Below, piece after piece: positions 38,246-47,418 of a DNA stretch of 64,000 bases. This stretch comes from JAKRSE01 sp943369295 (GTDB taxonomy: Bacteria; Armatimonadota; Fimbriimonadia; Fimbriimonadales; Fimbriimonadaceae). The notes beneath the pieces are model-generated. The model was not told the DNA's origin. It searched no databases and worked only from the letters and a program-made list of their open reading frames with translations. Location: assembly GCA_943369295.1 (NCBI GenBank), contig CALRMU020000001.1, positions 868,001 through 932,000 of the forward strand, read 5' to 3'. The position numbers were made by a program, and so were the translations under genes. How positions within the stretch are numbered: the stretch's first letter is position 1; each line of letters begins with the position of its first letter.

Positions 38246-40180
38246 ATGCCTGAAGCTGATTCAGGCCACGATCTGCGCCAGGGCGTTGCCCTGACCTCAC
38301 TCTGTGGCGCATTCCTTATCGCTGGGCTCTTGCTTCCCTACCCATTGCTCAGCTACACCGCCATGGTGTTTGGGGCTTGGCTGCCAGTAAAAGCAGCCTG
38401 GGATTCCTTGAAAGGTTGGCAGCTTGACGTCAACACACTTATGCTTCTGGCAGCCTTTGGCTCGGCTGCCTTGGGTCTGCCCTTTGAAGGAGCTGTCCTG
38501 CTCTTTCTTTTTTCACTCAGCGGCACTTTAGAAAGCTTTGCCCTGGGGCGAACCAAGTCTGCCATCGCAGGATTGATCAAGCTGCGCCCGAGTGAAGCGA
38601 TCGTTATCGATGATGCCGGCGAGCACAAAGTGCCCGTAAAAGATGTGGCTGTCGGCCAGAAAGTCAAGGTGCTTCCTTTTGAGAATGTGCCCCTTGACGG
38701 AAAGATCGTCACAGGGCAGACCTCGGCCAACGAAGCAGCTATGACTGGCGAGGCTAGGCCGGTCAGCAAGGCCCTGGGAGACATGATGCTCTCGGGGACT
38801 CAGAACCTGGATGGCAGTGTGGTGATTGAAGTCACCGCCGCCCAGGGTTCTACCACCCTCGACCAGGTTGTCAACTTGGTGCAGGAGGCTCAGCAGAACC
38901 AGGCCAGTGGAGAGAGAATTTCATCCTGGTTTGGCAGCCGCTACACTTTTTTTGTCATAGGGGTCTTCACTCTCTCGCTCATCCTTAGGCTCGTTTTTGG
39001 CCAGGATCTCAACAGGGCCCTCTATGCCAGCCTCTCAGTCTTCGTCGCTCTCAGCCCATGCGCCTTGGTCATCGCCAGCCCTTCAGCGACCCTCAGCGCT
39101 CTAGCTTGGGCGGCGAGGAGAGGGATTTTGGTGAGGGGCGGCGACCCCATCGAGCAGGCAGGGAAGGCCAGCATTATCGTCCTGGATAAAACCGGAACTC
39201 TGACTCGCGGCAAGTTCACCCTGGTCCGGGCTTTAGTCAGCCAGTCGACGGGAGAAGAGTGCTGTGTTGACATTTTAGAAGGTGATGCCGAACTTGCCAA
39301 GGATGTACTTTCTGCGGCGGCAGCCCTGGAATCACATTCCACTCATCCCTTGGCCGAGGCTATCGTCTCAGCTGCCCAGTCAAAGGGGCTCAACTGGGAT
39401 GAAGCCCAAGATGTTCAGGTTAAGCCCGGCTTGGGCTTGATTGGCATAGTTGGAAACCAGGAGATTTTGGTCGGTCAGGAGGCTTTGATACCTGGACTTC
39501 CTGAAGATCTTTTGGCGAAGGCAGAAGGCTTCCGGACAGATGGCCTTTCCACAGTTGTGATGAAGTGGGGAACACAGCTTGCTCTCTTCGGCATGAGAGA
39601 TGAAGTCCGGCCCGAGTCGGCTTCTGTGCTCAAAACCTTGAAACAGCTTGGAATCAAAAAGACTGTGATGCTGACCGGTGATTCCCTGCAGCCAGCTGAA
39701 GCGGCGGCCAAGGCGGTCGGCATTGATGAGGTTTTTGCCCGGCAGATGCCGGCTGATAAAGAGGCCAGAATTGCGAAGCTGGAAGAAGAAGGCCGCGTGA
39801 TTTTTGTCGGAGATGGGGTCAACGATGCCCCGAGCTTGGCCAGAGCCAGTCTGGGAGTAGCCATGGGCGGCCTGGGCAGCGACATAGCCATGAACGCGGC
39901 TGACGCCGTGCTGATGAAAGACAGCCTCGATGATCTGCCGCGACTTGTCTCGCTTGGTCAAAAGACGAATCGGGTGATCAGGGGAAGTCTTGGCTTCGCC
40001 GCTGGAGTGGTCATCTGTCTCTTTTTCGGCACCCTGCTGGCCGATTGGCTTCTAAGCCCGGAAGCTAGAAAGGCGATTCTGCCCTTCGCCGTTTTGGGCC
40101 ACGAAGGGTCAACCGTGCTGGTCATTCTCAACGGGCTTAGGCTTCTTGCCCATAAAGATCCCTTCCCGCCCGAAGGCTGA
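38246..40180 (+). CDS. P1B-4-type heavy-metal translocating ATPase
   Basis: A 644-residue P-type ATPase that pumps divalent metal out of the cytosol. It has the SPC motif in the transport helix (SPCALVIASPSA, 270-281), the TGEA dephosphorylation motif (MTGEARPVS), phosphorylation site DKTGTLT with Asp314, GDGVND hinge (VGDGVNDAPS), the nucleotide-domain SHP-like HSTHPLAEAI, and HEGSTVLVILNGLRLL near the C-terminus. SPC plus HEGS(T) is diagnostic for the P1B-4 group (CoaT/CtpD), usually cobalt, iron or zinc. No N-terminal metal-binding domain is present, as is common in this group. It begins 11 bp after the UvrA half, so they may be co-transcribed. Confidence 0.93.
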   Translation: MPEADSGHDLRQGVALTSLCGAFLIAGLLLPYPLLSYTAMVFGAWLPVKAAWDSLKGWQLDVNTLMLLAAFGSAALGLPFEGAVLLFLFSLSGTLESFALGRTKSAIAGLIKLRPSEAIVIDDAGEHKVPVKDVAVGQKVKVLPFENVPLDGKIVTGQTSANEAAMTGEARPVSKALGDMMLSGTQNLDGSVVIEVTAAQGSTTLDQVVNLVQEAQQNQASGERISSWFGSRYTFFVIGVFTLSLILRLVFGQDLNRALYASLSVFVALSPCALVIASPSATLSALAWAARRGILVRGGDPIEQAGKASIIVLDKTGTLTRGKFTLVRALVSQSTGEECCVDILEGDAELAKDVLSAAAALESHSTHPLAEAIVSAAQSKGLNWDEAQDVQVKPGLGLIGIVGNQEILVGQEALIPGLPEDLLAKAEGFRTDGLSTVVMKWGTQLALFGMRDEVRPESASVLKTLKQLGIKKTVMLTGDSLQPAEAAAKAVGIDEVFARQMPADKEARIAKLEEEGRVIFVGDGVNDAPSLARASLGVAMGGLGSDIAMNAADAVLMKDSLDDLPRLVSLGQKTNRVIRGSLGFAAGVVICLFFGTLLADWLLSPEARKAILPFAVLGHEGSTVLVILNGLRLLAHKDPFPPEG

Positions 40181-40248
40181 ATTCGGCAGGAAACCCCAAG
40201 GATTAGGCACCCCTCGCTGAGTCTAGGTAAAATCGTGCCTGACCCAAA

Positions 40249-40333
40249 GGAAGCGTGGCCGAGTGGTTGAAGGCACCGCACTCGAAATGCGGCAAGGCGA
40301 AAGTCTTCGGGGGTTCGAATCCTCTCGCTTCCG
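40249..40333 (+). tRNA. tRNA-Ser (anticodon CGA)
   Basis: An 85-nt class II tRNA. Acceptor GGAAGCG pairs perfectly with CGCTTCC, the anticodon stem CCGCA/TGCGG encloses CTCGAAA (anticodon CGA, reading UCG). A long variable arm AAGGCGAAAGTCTTC-like hairpin and the T arm GGGGGTTCGAATCCTCT follow; the discriminator is G. CCA is not encoded, unlike the tRNA-Ala in this window. A TAAAAT box at 40228-40233 is a plausible -10. Confidence 0.94.
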
Positions 40334-40505
40334 CTGGGTCAGTTTTCACTTTTAGGCGGTTGTTTCTGCTAGTCCGTTCGGACTCCAACTGCCCCAGAAT
40401 AGCCCCAGTATATATACTGGCCTTTAGGTTCAAATTAGGGGAAACAGGCTCTTACTTCCGATAAAAATAATGGCCTTCTGCCGTTTGCAGAGGCGTGTAT
40501 TGACG

Positions 40506-41570
40506 ATGTGGGATTGGAACGAAGAGCAGAAGAACTTAGAGTGCTTCGGCGTTCTGTTCTGTCATCCCACCAATCTAGGCAGGGTTGACCTATTTTCGTT
40601 AGGCAAAACCGCCTCTATCATGCACCTTCATTCGGCAGATCCTTTATCGGCGTGGCTGCCCCACCTGCCGCCAGCTCAGGCTGCCCTCTTATCTTCCTGC
40701 ACCATGCAGATTCTTAGCAACTCTGGGCAGATGGCAGAAGATGAGCAGGCTGAGAAGATTCGGGATGCCATGCAGTCCACGCGCCAGGTCTTGGAAGCGA
40801 TGGTCTTGGCGGGTATTCGATTTACAGGTCCCCTCTTTTTGGCCGGAGGCAGTCTGGAACAGCCTTCTTCAGATCACGGCCGATTGACTCTGCTCCCTCC
40901 CTTCACCTTCGCCTCAAGCCCTGAGCCAATCTCTGACTCAGAAGGCAGGCTAAAGTTGGCCTCGAGAATTCACGATACGATTCAGAGCCGCCTTAGCGGG
41001 CGCCCTCGTACCTTGGTTGTCCAAAAAGCGACCCGCTCGGTACTGGAGTCTCTGACCATTTCAGATTCCTTCGCCCGGCTGTATCACATCACCACTGCCT
41101 TGCAGGAGCTTCTTGATCTCAAGTCGCCCGAATCAAGAGTTCATGTCAACCAGAGATTGGAAGGAGTCTGCCTTTCGGATGCACCGATGCATCCAACCCC
41201 CATCGAAGCCCTGCTGAGAAGCTTTTCCATTCGCGACGACTACCAACGATTGAAGGCAGACGCCAAGCCGATTGCACAGAGGCAGTCACAAGCCATGGAA
41301 ATGTGGATGCCCAAACTGCTGCCCTTTTTGGAGGCTTTGGCTCTGCAGATGCTGAGAAGAATTCTCCTTCGGCCAGTACTGAGCGATCTTTTGGGCACGC
41401 CAGAATCCTGCCACGAGTATTGGCAGACATCCTTGGCCAGAAGGGAAGTTGTGTGGGGAGAGCCTCTGCTTGTCGTGCCTGGTGTCGACCAGATTCCGAC
41501 CGTCGCGGTCATCGATGACTCTAAAAATTCCGGGCCTAAATCCACCCTAAGCAGCCGTCAAGCAGCGTAG
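40506..41570 (+). CDS. Hypothetical protein
   Basis: A 354-residue protein, start placed at ATG 40506 (MWDWNEEQKN); the longer frame from 40470 is less likely. No signal peptide, membrane helix or family motif that I recognise. The middle contains amphipathic helices (AEKIRDAMQSTRQVLEAMVL, LARLYHITTALQELLDLKSP) and the C-terminus an aliphatic strand pair (GEPLLVVPGVDQIPTVAVID). It lies between tRNA-Ser and uvrB, ending 21 bp before the uvrB start, so it probably shares its transcript. The 170 bp between the tRNA and this gene include an ATATATACTGG stretch but no clear element. Confidence 0.65.
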   Translation: MWDWNEEQKNLECFGVLFCHPTNLGRVDLFSLGKTASIMHLHSADPLSAWLPHLPPAQAALLSSCTMQILSNSGQMAEDEQAEKIRDAMQSTRQVLEAMVLAGIRFTGPLFLAGGSLEQPSSDHGRLTLLPPFTFASSPEPISDSEGRLKLASRIHDTIQSRLSGRPRTLVVQKATRSVLESLTISDSFARLYHITTALQELLDLKSPESRVHVNQRLEGVCLSDAPMHPTPIEALLRSFSIRDDYQRLKADAKPIAQRQSQAMEMWMPKLLPFLEALALQMLRRILLRPVLSDLLGTPESCHEYWQTSLARREVVWGEPLLVVPGVDQIPTVAVIDDSKNSGPKSTLSSRQAA

Positions 41571-41591
41571 GATAGATAGAGGCTTGTCTGT

Positions 41592-43667
41592 ATGTCTATC
41601 GTTCGTTACGACTCACCCCTGAAAATCAGCCAGGACTTCTCCCCCAAGGGTGACCAAGCCTCTGCGATAGCCAGTCTGATCGAAGGAATCGACCTGGGAT
41701 ACCGGTTTCAGACTCTTTTGGGAGCGACAGGAACGGGCAAAACATACACCATGGCTTCAGTGATTGCGGAATCCCAAAGGCCAGCCCTGATCATCGCGCA
41801 CAACAAAACCTTGGCCGCTCAGCTCTGCCAGGAGTTCCGGGCTTTCTTCCCCGAAAACGCAGTCCACTACTTCATCAGCTATTACGATTACTTTCAGCCA
41901 GAAGCCTACGTGCCAGGCAAGGATCTTTACATTGAAAAAGATTCCAGCGTCAATGAAGAAATCGAGAGGCTGAGGCATGCTGCCACCCAGGCAATGTTGG
42001 AAAGGAGAGACGTCATTGTCATTGCCAGCGTCAGCTGCATCTATGGCCTGGGTTCACCCGACGTCTACGCCGATTCTGTCATCACCTTCGAAACAGGCCA
42101 GGATTTTCCTGTTCAAAGTGCTATCGAGCGTTTGGTCCAGATGCAGTTCGCCCGCAACGACATGGTGCTGGACAGGGGCACCTTTAGAGTCCGCGGAGAC
42201 ACGCTGGAGATTCAGCCGAAGGATGAAGAAGTCGTCACCCGGGTCGAGTTCTTTGGCGATACAGTCGAGCGAATTAGGATTGTTGATCCCCTGACTCTTG
42301 ATGTCTTGGATCAGCCGATGAAGTGCAGCATTTTCCCTGCCACGCACTACGTGACTCCCTTCGAGCGGCTTGATGAAGCGCTAGAGCAGATCCAGGCCGA
42401 GCTTGAGGCTCAGGTTTCTTGGTTTGAAAAGAACGAAAAGCTATTGGAAGCCCAGAGGCTGAAGCAGAGAACCGAGTTCGACTTGGAGATGATTCGGGAA
42501 GTCGGATACTGCAGTGGAATCGAAAACTATTCGCGATTCTTTGATGGCCGTCGGCCAGGCGATGCCCCCTTTACCCTTCTTGACTTTTTGCCGAAGGATT
42601 CACTCGTATTCATCGACGAAAGCCATCAGACTCTGCCCCAGATTCGGGCCATGTACAACGGTGACAGGCAGAGAAAGTCTGCCCTGGTTGACTATGGCTT
42701 TCGACTTCCGAGCGCTCTGGATAACAGGCCTCTTAAGTTTGAAGAGTTCTTAGAAAAGGTGCCGCAGGTTGTCTTTGTCTCGGCGACCCCGGGGCCCTTT
42801 GAAAGAGAAAACGAAAACAACCGAGCTCAGCAGATTATCCGTCCCACTTACATCATCGATCCTGAGGTTATTGTTCGGCCCACCAAGGGGCAGATTGATG
42901 ATCTGATCTTTGAGATTCAAGAAAGGGTCAAGAAGAAGGAGAGAACCCTCGTCACGACTCTGACCAAAAAGATGGCAGAAGATCTGACCGGCTATCTGCA
43001 GGATCTAAACGTCAAGGTCAACTATATTCACTCTAACGTTCATTCACTGGAAAGGCCAGAGATTCTCAGAGACCTCCGGCTCGGCGTCTACGATGTCCTC
43101 ATCGGAGTCAACCTTTTGCGAGAAGGTTTGGACCTCCCCGAAGTCACCTTGGTCGCCATTTTGGATGCAGACAAAGAAGGCTTTTTGAGATCAGAAACCT
43201 CGCTTGTCCAGACCATTGGTCGAGCCGCCAGGAACATTGAAGGCAAGGTGCTTTTGTACGCCGACAACATCACCGATTCTATGAAGCGGGCGATGGAAGA
43301 AACCAACCGGCGCCGCGCTGTCCAGCACCACTACAACGTTGAAAACAACGTTCAGCCCTACACGATTCGAAAGGAGGTCCGAGAGACGGTGCGGAGCTAC
43401 GAGGCAGTCAAGGAACTAGCTGCCCAGTACAACTCAGATGCCCCAACGACGACCCTGGATGATGGCACCCCCTTGAGGCTGGAAGACATTCCCATGCTTA
43501 TCAACGAACTTGAGCGGAAGATGAAGGATCTGGCCAAGGCCATGGAGTTCGAAAAGGCTGCCGAAGTCCGTGATGAGATTCAGGGGCTGAGAAAGCTGGC
43601 CGGACTCGGAGACGGAGGCAAGATCGGCCTCGAAAAGCGTCGCCTGCCTGGTCGAAGGCGCTCATGA
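41592..43667 (+). CDS. uvrB: Excinuclease ABC subunit B
   Basis: A 691-residue UvrB, the damage-verifying helicase-like subunit of nucleotide excision repair. Walker A GATGTGKTYT near residue 42, the beta-hairpin YYDYFQPEAYVP, motif II DEShQ (FIDESHQTLPQ), helicase motif VNLLREGLDLPEV, motif VI QTIGRAARN, and a C-terminal UVR domain (LERKMKDLAKAMEFEKAAEV) that contacts UvrC. Length and all motifs are normal, so this gene appears intact, unlike the UvrA half upstream. Confidence 0.97.
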   Translation: MSIVRYDSPLKISQDFSPKGDQASAIASLIEGIDLGYRFQTLLGATGTGKTYTMASVIAESQRPALIIAHNKTLAAQLCQEFRAFFPENAVHYFISYYDYFQPEAYVPGKDLYIEKDSSVNEEIERLRHAATQAMLERRDVIVIASVSCIYGLGSPDVYADSVITFETGQDFPVQSAIERLVQMQFARNDMVLDRGTFRVRGDTLEIQPKDEEVVTRVEFFGDTVERIRIVDPLTLDVLDQPMKCSIFPATHYVTPFERLDEALEQIQAELEAQVSWFEKNEKLLEAQRLKQRTEFDLEMIREVGYCSGIENYSRFFDGRRPGDAPFTLLDFLPKDSLVFIDESHQTLPQIRAMYNGDRQRKSALVDYGFRLPSALDNRPLKFEEFLEKVPQVVFVSATPGPFERENENNRAQQIIRPTYIIDPEVIVRPTKGQIDDLIFEIQERVKKKERTLVTTLTKKMAEDLTGYLQDLNVKVNYIHSNVHSLERPEILRDLRLGVYDVLIGVNLLREGLDLPEVTLVAILDADKEGFLRSETSLVQTIGRAARNIEGKVLLYADNITDSMKRAMEETNRRRAVQHHYNVENNVQPYTIRKEVRETVRSYEAVKELAAQYNSDAPTTTLDDGTPLRLEDIPMLINELERKMKDLAKAMEFEKAAEVRDEIQGLRKLAGLGDGGKIGLEKRRLPGRRRS

Positions 43668-44195
43668 TCAGCGGCGAATGGGCGATTCTGGGTTCGGGAA
43701 CTGCCAAGTAGCTCTCACCAGCCCGCCCCCAATTCCTTCCAGCAGATCAGCTTTGCTGCCATCTGCTGTAATGTTTACTTTCTCAGCCCCATGGGCGGCA
43801 GCCCAAGAAAGCAGGGCCTGAAACACGGCTTCGCAGTCGAGATCGGTAAGACCCGACGTAAAGCAGACGTCAGAAATGTTTCCGATGTTCACCCCGGTCT
43901 TAGCAAGATCGCCGACGTGTGCGACGGCGTAGGCGAGGGGCTGATTCTCTCTCAGAAACAGCAGGACTCCGCCTGGCTTGGCATCGGCTCTCAGTTTTGA
44001 ATCGTGAAAGGCGATGCCATTGACAACGGCATGGGCGGCGTAAAGCTGACGAACTTCCTCCAACCCCAATCCAGAGTCAACTGAGACTTCAGAGAAGGCA
44101 CGGTTCTCACGAAGAGTCACAGCATCCTGCCAGCGGGCATGGCTCGGCTGAATCTCCATCACCTCTAAACCAAGTTCAAGGTCAACTCTGTCCAT
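43668..44195 (-). CDS. Possible GNAT-type acetyltransferase
   Basis: A 175-residue protein abutting the uvrB stop from the opposite strand. A later ATG at 44159 is an alternative start. Segments GVLLFLRENQPLAYAVAHVG, IGNISDVCFTSGL and ALLSWAAAHGAEKVNITADG resemble the strand-helix layout of GNAT proteins (a central beta strand, then a helix with HGAEKV). The acetyl-CoA-binding Q/RxxGxG/A motif is not obvious, so the assignment is tentative. Confidence 0.45.
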   Translation of the reverse strand: MDRVDLELGLEVMEIQPSHARWQDAVTLRENRAFSEVSVDSGLGLEEVRQLYAAHAVVNGIAFHDSKLRADAKPGGVLLFLRENQPLAYAVAHVGDLAKTGVNIGNISDVCFTSGLTDLDCEAVFQALLSWAAAHGAEKVNITADGSKADLLEGIGGGLVRATWQFPNPESPIRR

Positions 44196-44256
44196 GCACT
44201 TCCGCCCCGTCTAACTTCATTGTGCCGAAGTTCGCATCACTTCAGCAACCGATCAC

Positions 44257-45477
44257 TTAACTATCAATTCCCTTAGCTGCCTTGACGGCGTTGATCAGCC
44301 CGCGAATTTCGTGATAAACGCCCTGCCATTCGTGGCTCTTTTCTGTGCCGCCGTAGGGTTCTCCCTGCGGGGCGACGTAAGAAATCCAGCCTCCACGCTC
44401 TTTGTCAATAAAGTGCTTATCCGTGAAAGCCCAGATGCTCTGCATCGCAGATTCAAATCTGTCAGCGTTTTTGCCTTCTCTGGCGGCGAAAAGGGCCAGA
44501 GCCCCAACCGCTTCTGCCTGAGCCCACCAAGTCTTGGATCGTCCGCTTTCCTTGCTCCAGATGGCATCCCAGAATCCACCCCAATCCTCATCAAGGCCGT
44601 CAAGGGATTTCACAACGATCCTTTCGGCGATCTCATCCTCCTGGCCGATTGGTCGTCCAAGAGCGCGTCTTGCCTCGACGATCAAAAAGGCAGCTTCAAT
44701 GTCGTGACCCCATGAGGGGCGAGTGTCGATCGGAGTCCAATCTCGGTTGAAGCGTACTGCCAGCCAGTCGCCGGGAAGCAGCATTTTGGTCAGAGAGATT
44801 TCCAGCATCTCCTCCAGCCTTGCCTTGGTCACAGGGTTTGGCACGGCCTTGTAAACTTCAGTCAAGGCTTCCAGAACATGAAGCGCGGTGTTCTGAGATT
44901 TGTCACCGAAAATGCTGCCCAAAAAGTCAATGGGATGAGAAGGGTCTACAGGGCTCGTAAGCACTCGTCCATCTGCACCCAGAGCATCTCGATAGCCTCC
45001 GTGTTCTTTGTCGTGCGAGTGGTTATCTACCCACTCAAAGGCTTCTTCCAGCCAGGCCTTAACCTGGGGATCGCCGGTGAGGCGGTAGGCGGATGCCAGT
45101 CCGTAAAGACCAAAGGAGTTTCCGTAGGAATGTTTCTGATCAAGGCAGTTCGTCAAGGGATTGCCCTGAAGATCGGTGCGCCACCACCAGCCACCCTGCT
45201 CCTTGTCCCACATGACTTCCATCAGGCCCTTGGCTCCGTGGAGAGCCAGCCGGGACATCGCCTCCTTCTGCTCTGGATAGTGAAGACCAAGCGCGCCAGC
45301 GACCCAAGTCAGGCGTCCCTGAAAGACAAGGAATCTTGATTCGTCCTCAGTCTTCTGCCACTGCTCATCCCAGTTTTCATGAAAGCCCCACTGATCAAAA
45401 TCAGCCGTTCTGGGCAGCCATGCGTCGGCGAGGTTCTTTAGCTCTGCCTCGAACTGAGTGAGAAGGGAAGATGGCAT
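44257..45477 (-). CDS. AGE-family epimerase/isomerase (cellobiose or N-acylglucosamine 2-epimerase type)
   Basis: A 406-residue (alpha/alpha)6-barrel epimerase. I set the start at ATG 45477 (MPSSLLTQFEAELKNLADAW), because the upstream frame crosses the LacI operator region. Family features are FHENWDEQWQ, FLVFQGRLTWVAGALGLHYP (Arg contacting substrate), QGGWWWRTDL, the KHSYGNSFGLYGLASAYRLT block with catalytic His, PSWGHDIEAAFLIVEA with the second His, and TWWAQAEAVGALALF. Enzymes of this type epimerise C2 of free sugars or isomerise aldose/ketose. It is divergent from lacI-type gene 45623 and probably its target. Confidence 0.85.
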   Translation of the reverse strand: MPSSLLTQFEAELKNLADAWLPRTADFDQWGFHENWDEQWQKTEDESRFLVFQGRLTWVAGALGLHYPEQKEAMSRLALHGAKGLMEVMWDKEQGGWWWRTDLQGNPLTNCLDQKHSYGNSFGLYGLASAYRLTGDPQVKAWLEEAFEWVDNHSHDKEHGGYRDALGADGRVLTSPVDPSHPIDFLGSIFGDKSQNTALHVLEALTEVYKAVPNPVTKARLEEMLEISLTKMLLPGDWLAVRFNRDWTPIDTRPSWGHDIEAAFLIVEARRALGRPIGQEDEIAERIVVKSLDGLDEDWGGFWDAIWSKESGRSKTWWAQAEAVGALALFAAREGKNADRFESAMQSIWAFTDKHFIDKERGGWISYVAPQGEPYGGTEKSHEWQGVYHEIRGLINAVKAAKGIDS

Positions 45478-45565
45478 GGCTAAGTCTGCCACGTTTGGCA
45501 AAAGGCGGTTAAGCCCGCCCGGTGAAAAAATTTTTGCAGGAAGATTGCATTCTTTCGCAGACCTG

Positions 45566-45606
45566 GTGCAATAATGCACTATCGCTTGTGCACAAACGCT
45601 TGTGCA
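45566..45606 (+). promoter_or_regulatory. LacI-type operator region between divergent genes
   Basis: The 146-bp gap between the epimerase and the LacI gene holds GTGCA-ATAA-TGCAC (45566-45579), a perfect TTGTGCACAA palindrome (45586-45595), and a direct repeat CGCTTGTGCA at 45583-45592 and 45597-45606. A central C-G palindrome is typical for LacI-family operators, so this is probably the autoregulatory and divergent control site. Confidence 0.6.
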
Positions 45607-45622
45607 GGGCAGCAAGGCAGGA

Positions 45623-46603
45623 ATGAGAAAAACCGTGGAGGCTAAGCAGCGATCCAGAGTGGTCTTGGCAGATGTTGCCAAGCTGGCCGGCGTTCATCCG
45701 GCGACAGCTAGTCATGCCCTGTCACATCGAGCTGAGGCCCGCCTGTCTCAAGAAACACGAGAGAAGGTGCTTTCTGCGGCCAGACAGCTGGGCTACGCGC
45801 CAAACCTGGCGGCCAGGGCACTGGCTACTGGCAGAACAAACCTCTTTGCTGTTCTCACTTTTGATTTTCACAACAGCTACGCTGTCGAAATCACACGGCT
45901 GATTCACAAACTTGCCGCCAAAGAGGGGGCGAGCGTGATTTCTTCCATTGTCGACAGCGATTTGGGCGGAGTAGCCGCTCATGTTGATGGCGTGATTGCC
46001 CTTGACTACAGCCCAAAGATGAAGCGGCAGGACTCTTTTGGAGCCTATGTTGCGCTCGGCGTTTTTGCTCCTGAAGAAAGAGACTGCTGCCTGATTGACT
46101 TTAAACCAGCAGCCGAAGAGGCAATGAAGCACCTCATTTACGATGGCAGAAAGGAGATTTTGTATGTCACGGGTGAAGACCCTCTCCACGATGATGATCC
46201 GAGGGAACTGGCTTACACAGAAGCCATGGCAGCTTCTGGCTTACAGCCACGAATTCTCACACTTCCGGCCGGAGACAGAGAGAGCGCTTACCTGGGATTA
46301 ACCAAGTGGTTGAAGTCTCATAAGTCTGATGCCGTGTTCTGTCGAAACGATTCTCTGGCTTTGGGCTGCCTAAAAGCGCTCAACGAGGCAGGAATCCAGA
46401 CGCCAGCGGAGACCGCTGTGATCGGCTGCGATGGAAGTCCAGATTCCAACTACACACTGCCCACTCTTTCAACTCTTGTCGTGCCTTTTGAATCTGCCTG
46501 CGAAGCAGCTTGGCAGATGTTGAGAGACAGACTCGCCAACCCAGACTCACCACCGCAGAGGAAGATTTTCACTGCCCAGTTTCAACCTCGCGGCACGACC
46601 TAG
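45623..46603 (+). CDS. LacI-family transcriptional regulator
   Basis: A 326-residue LacI/GalR regulator (ATG 45623). The N-terminal helix-turn-helix reads RVVLADVAKLAGVHPATASH, followed by the hinge ETREKVLSAARQLGYAPNLA. The periplasmic-binding-like ligand domain contains TNLFAVLTFDF, DAVFCRNDSLALGCLKALNE (usual AVFAxxDxxAxG) and the end STLVVPFESACEAAWQMLRD. The ligand is unknown; the divergent AGE epimerase suggests a sugar. A prepilin-like gene follows 24 bp downstream. Confidence 0.93.
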   Translation: MRKTVEAKQRSRVVLADVAKLAGVHPATASHALSHRAEARLSQETREKVLSAARQLGYAPNLAARALATGRTNLFAVLTFDFHNSYAVEITRLIHKLAAKEGASVISSIVDSDLGGVAAHVDGVIALDYSPKMKRQDSFGAYVALGVFAPEERDCCLIDFKPAAEEAMKHLIYDGRKEILYVTGEDPLHDDDPRELAYTEAMAASGLQPRILTLPAGDRESAYLGLTKWLKSHKSDAVFCRNDSLALGCLKALNEAGIQTPAETAVIGCDGSPDSNYTLPTLSTLVVPFESACEAAWQMLRDRLANPDSPPQRKIFTAQFQPRGTT

Positions 46604-46626
46604 AAATCCAAAGCAGGAACAACATA

Positions 46627-47418
46627 ATGCGCAAAGCAGCCTTTACTCTGATCGAACTCCTGGTGGTTATCGCCATCATCGCTATTCTCGCTGCCATTCT
46701 TTTTCCAGTGTTTGCTCAGGCAAAAACTGCGGCAAAGAAAACCGCGAGTCTCAGCAATGCCAAGCAGATCGGCACAGCTCTACAGATCTACCTTGGCGAT
46801 TTTGATGACGTGTTTCCTTATGCCAATGCTCACCCAAATGAAGATGCTGGTGGCTGGTGGGGGCCAGGCTGGACCTTTAAAGTGCAGCCCTACATGAAGA
46901 ACTTCGGAATCTTCAGATCTCCTGGCGAAGTTCAGACCACCGGCGGCGGCTGGAGCCGACCAACCCTTTCTTATGCCATCAACGCCTACGTTGATGAGTT
47001 TTGGAATGGCAAGTTTGGAGCGGTCGCGACTGGCGGTGATTGGACGTACACCAGCCCCACCGCAGGGAGCATCGGCCTGCCAGCCGACACGATTCTTCTT
47101 GGACAAAGAGAGAACAGCGAGTACGGACAGAAGCTGAGAGCTTTTAACGGCAGCGATGCAGGCCACGGAATTCAAGGCAATGCGCCCTTTACTGGTGTCG
47201 ATTGGATGGATGGCTGGATTGGACCGGCGAATACGCCTGATGGGGCCTCGACGAGAGCCTGGCCAAACGGAAGGACTGGCACTGTATCCGCTGTTTATTC
47301 AAACAAGGCCATCTTCGTCTTTGTCGATTCGCACGCTGCGGTTCTAGACCCCGTCGCGACTTGTCCGGACAGATATGGTCAGCCAGCCAGAAACAAGTGG
47401 GACGCATCAAGATCGTGA
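46627..47418 (+). CDS. Prepilin-type N-terminal cleavage/methylation domain protein (DUF1559-like)
   Basis: A 263-residue protein from ATG 46627. The leader RKAA FTLIELLVVIAIIAILAA is a type IV prepilin/pseudopilin signal, processed before Phe with Glu5 in place, followed by the LFPVFAQAKTAAKKTASLSN segment that is very common in Armatimonadota paralogues. The globular part has IGTALQIYLGDFDDVFPYAN and a C-terminal AIFVFVDSHAAVLDP strand (H-x-G-like). Such proteins are abundant, surface-associated and of unclear role. It overlaps the next gene's GTG by 4 bp. Confidence 0.9.
   Translation: MRKAAFTLIELLVVIAIIAILAAILFPVFAQAKTAAKKTASLSNAKQIGTALQIYLGDFDDVFPYANAHPNEDAGGWWGPGWTFKVQPYMKNFGIFRSPGEVQTTGGGWSRPTLSYAINAYVDEFWNGKFGAVATGGDWTYTSPTAGSIGLPADTILLGQRENSEYGQKLRAFNGSDAGHGIQGNAPFTGVDWMDGWIGPANTPDGASTRAWPNGRTGTVSAVYSNKAIFVFVDSHAAVLDPVATCPDRYGQPARNKWDASRS

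Noticed and set aside
40255..40464. Frame starting inside tRNA-Ser
   Set aside because: Most of it is tRNA sequence; the remainder is too short to show a family, and an integrase remnant could not be supported.
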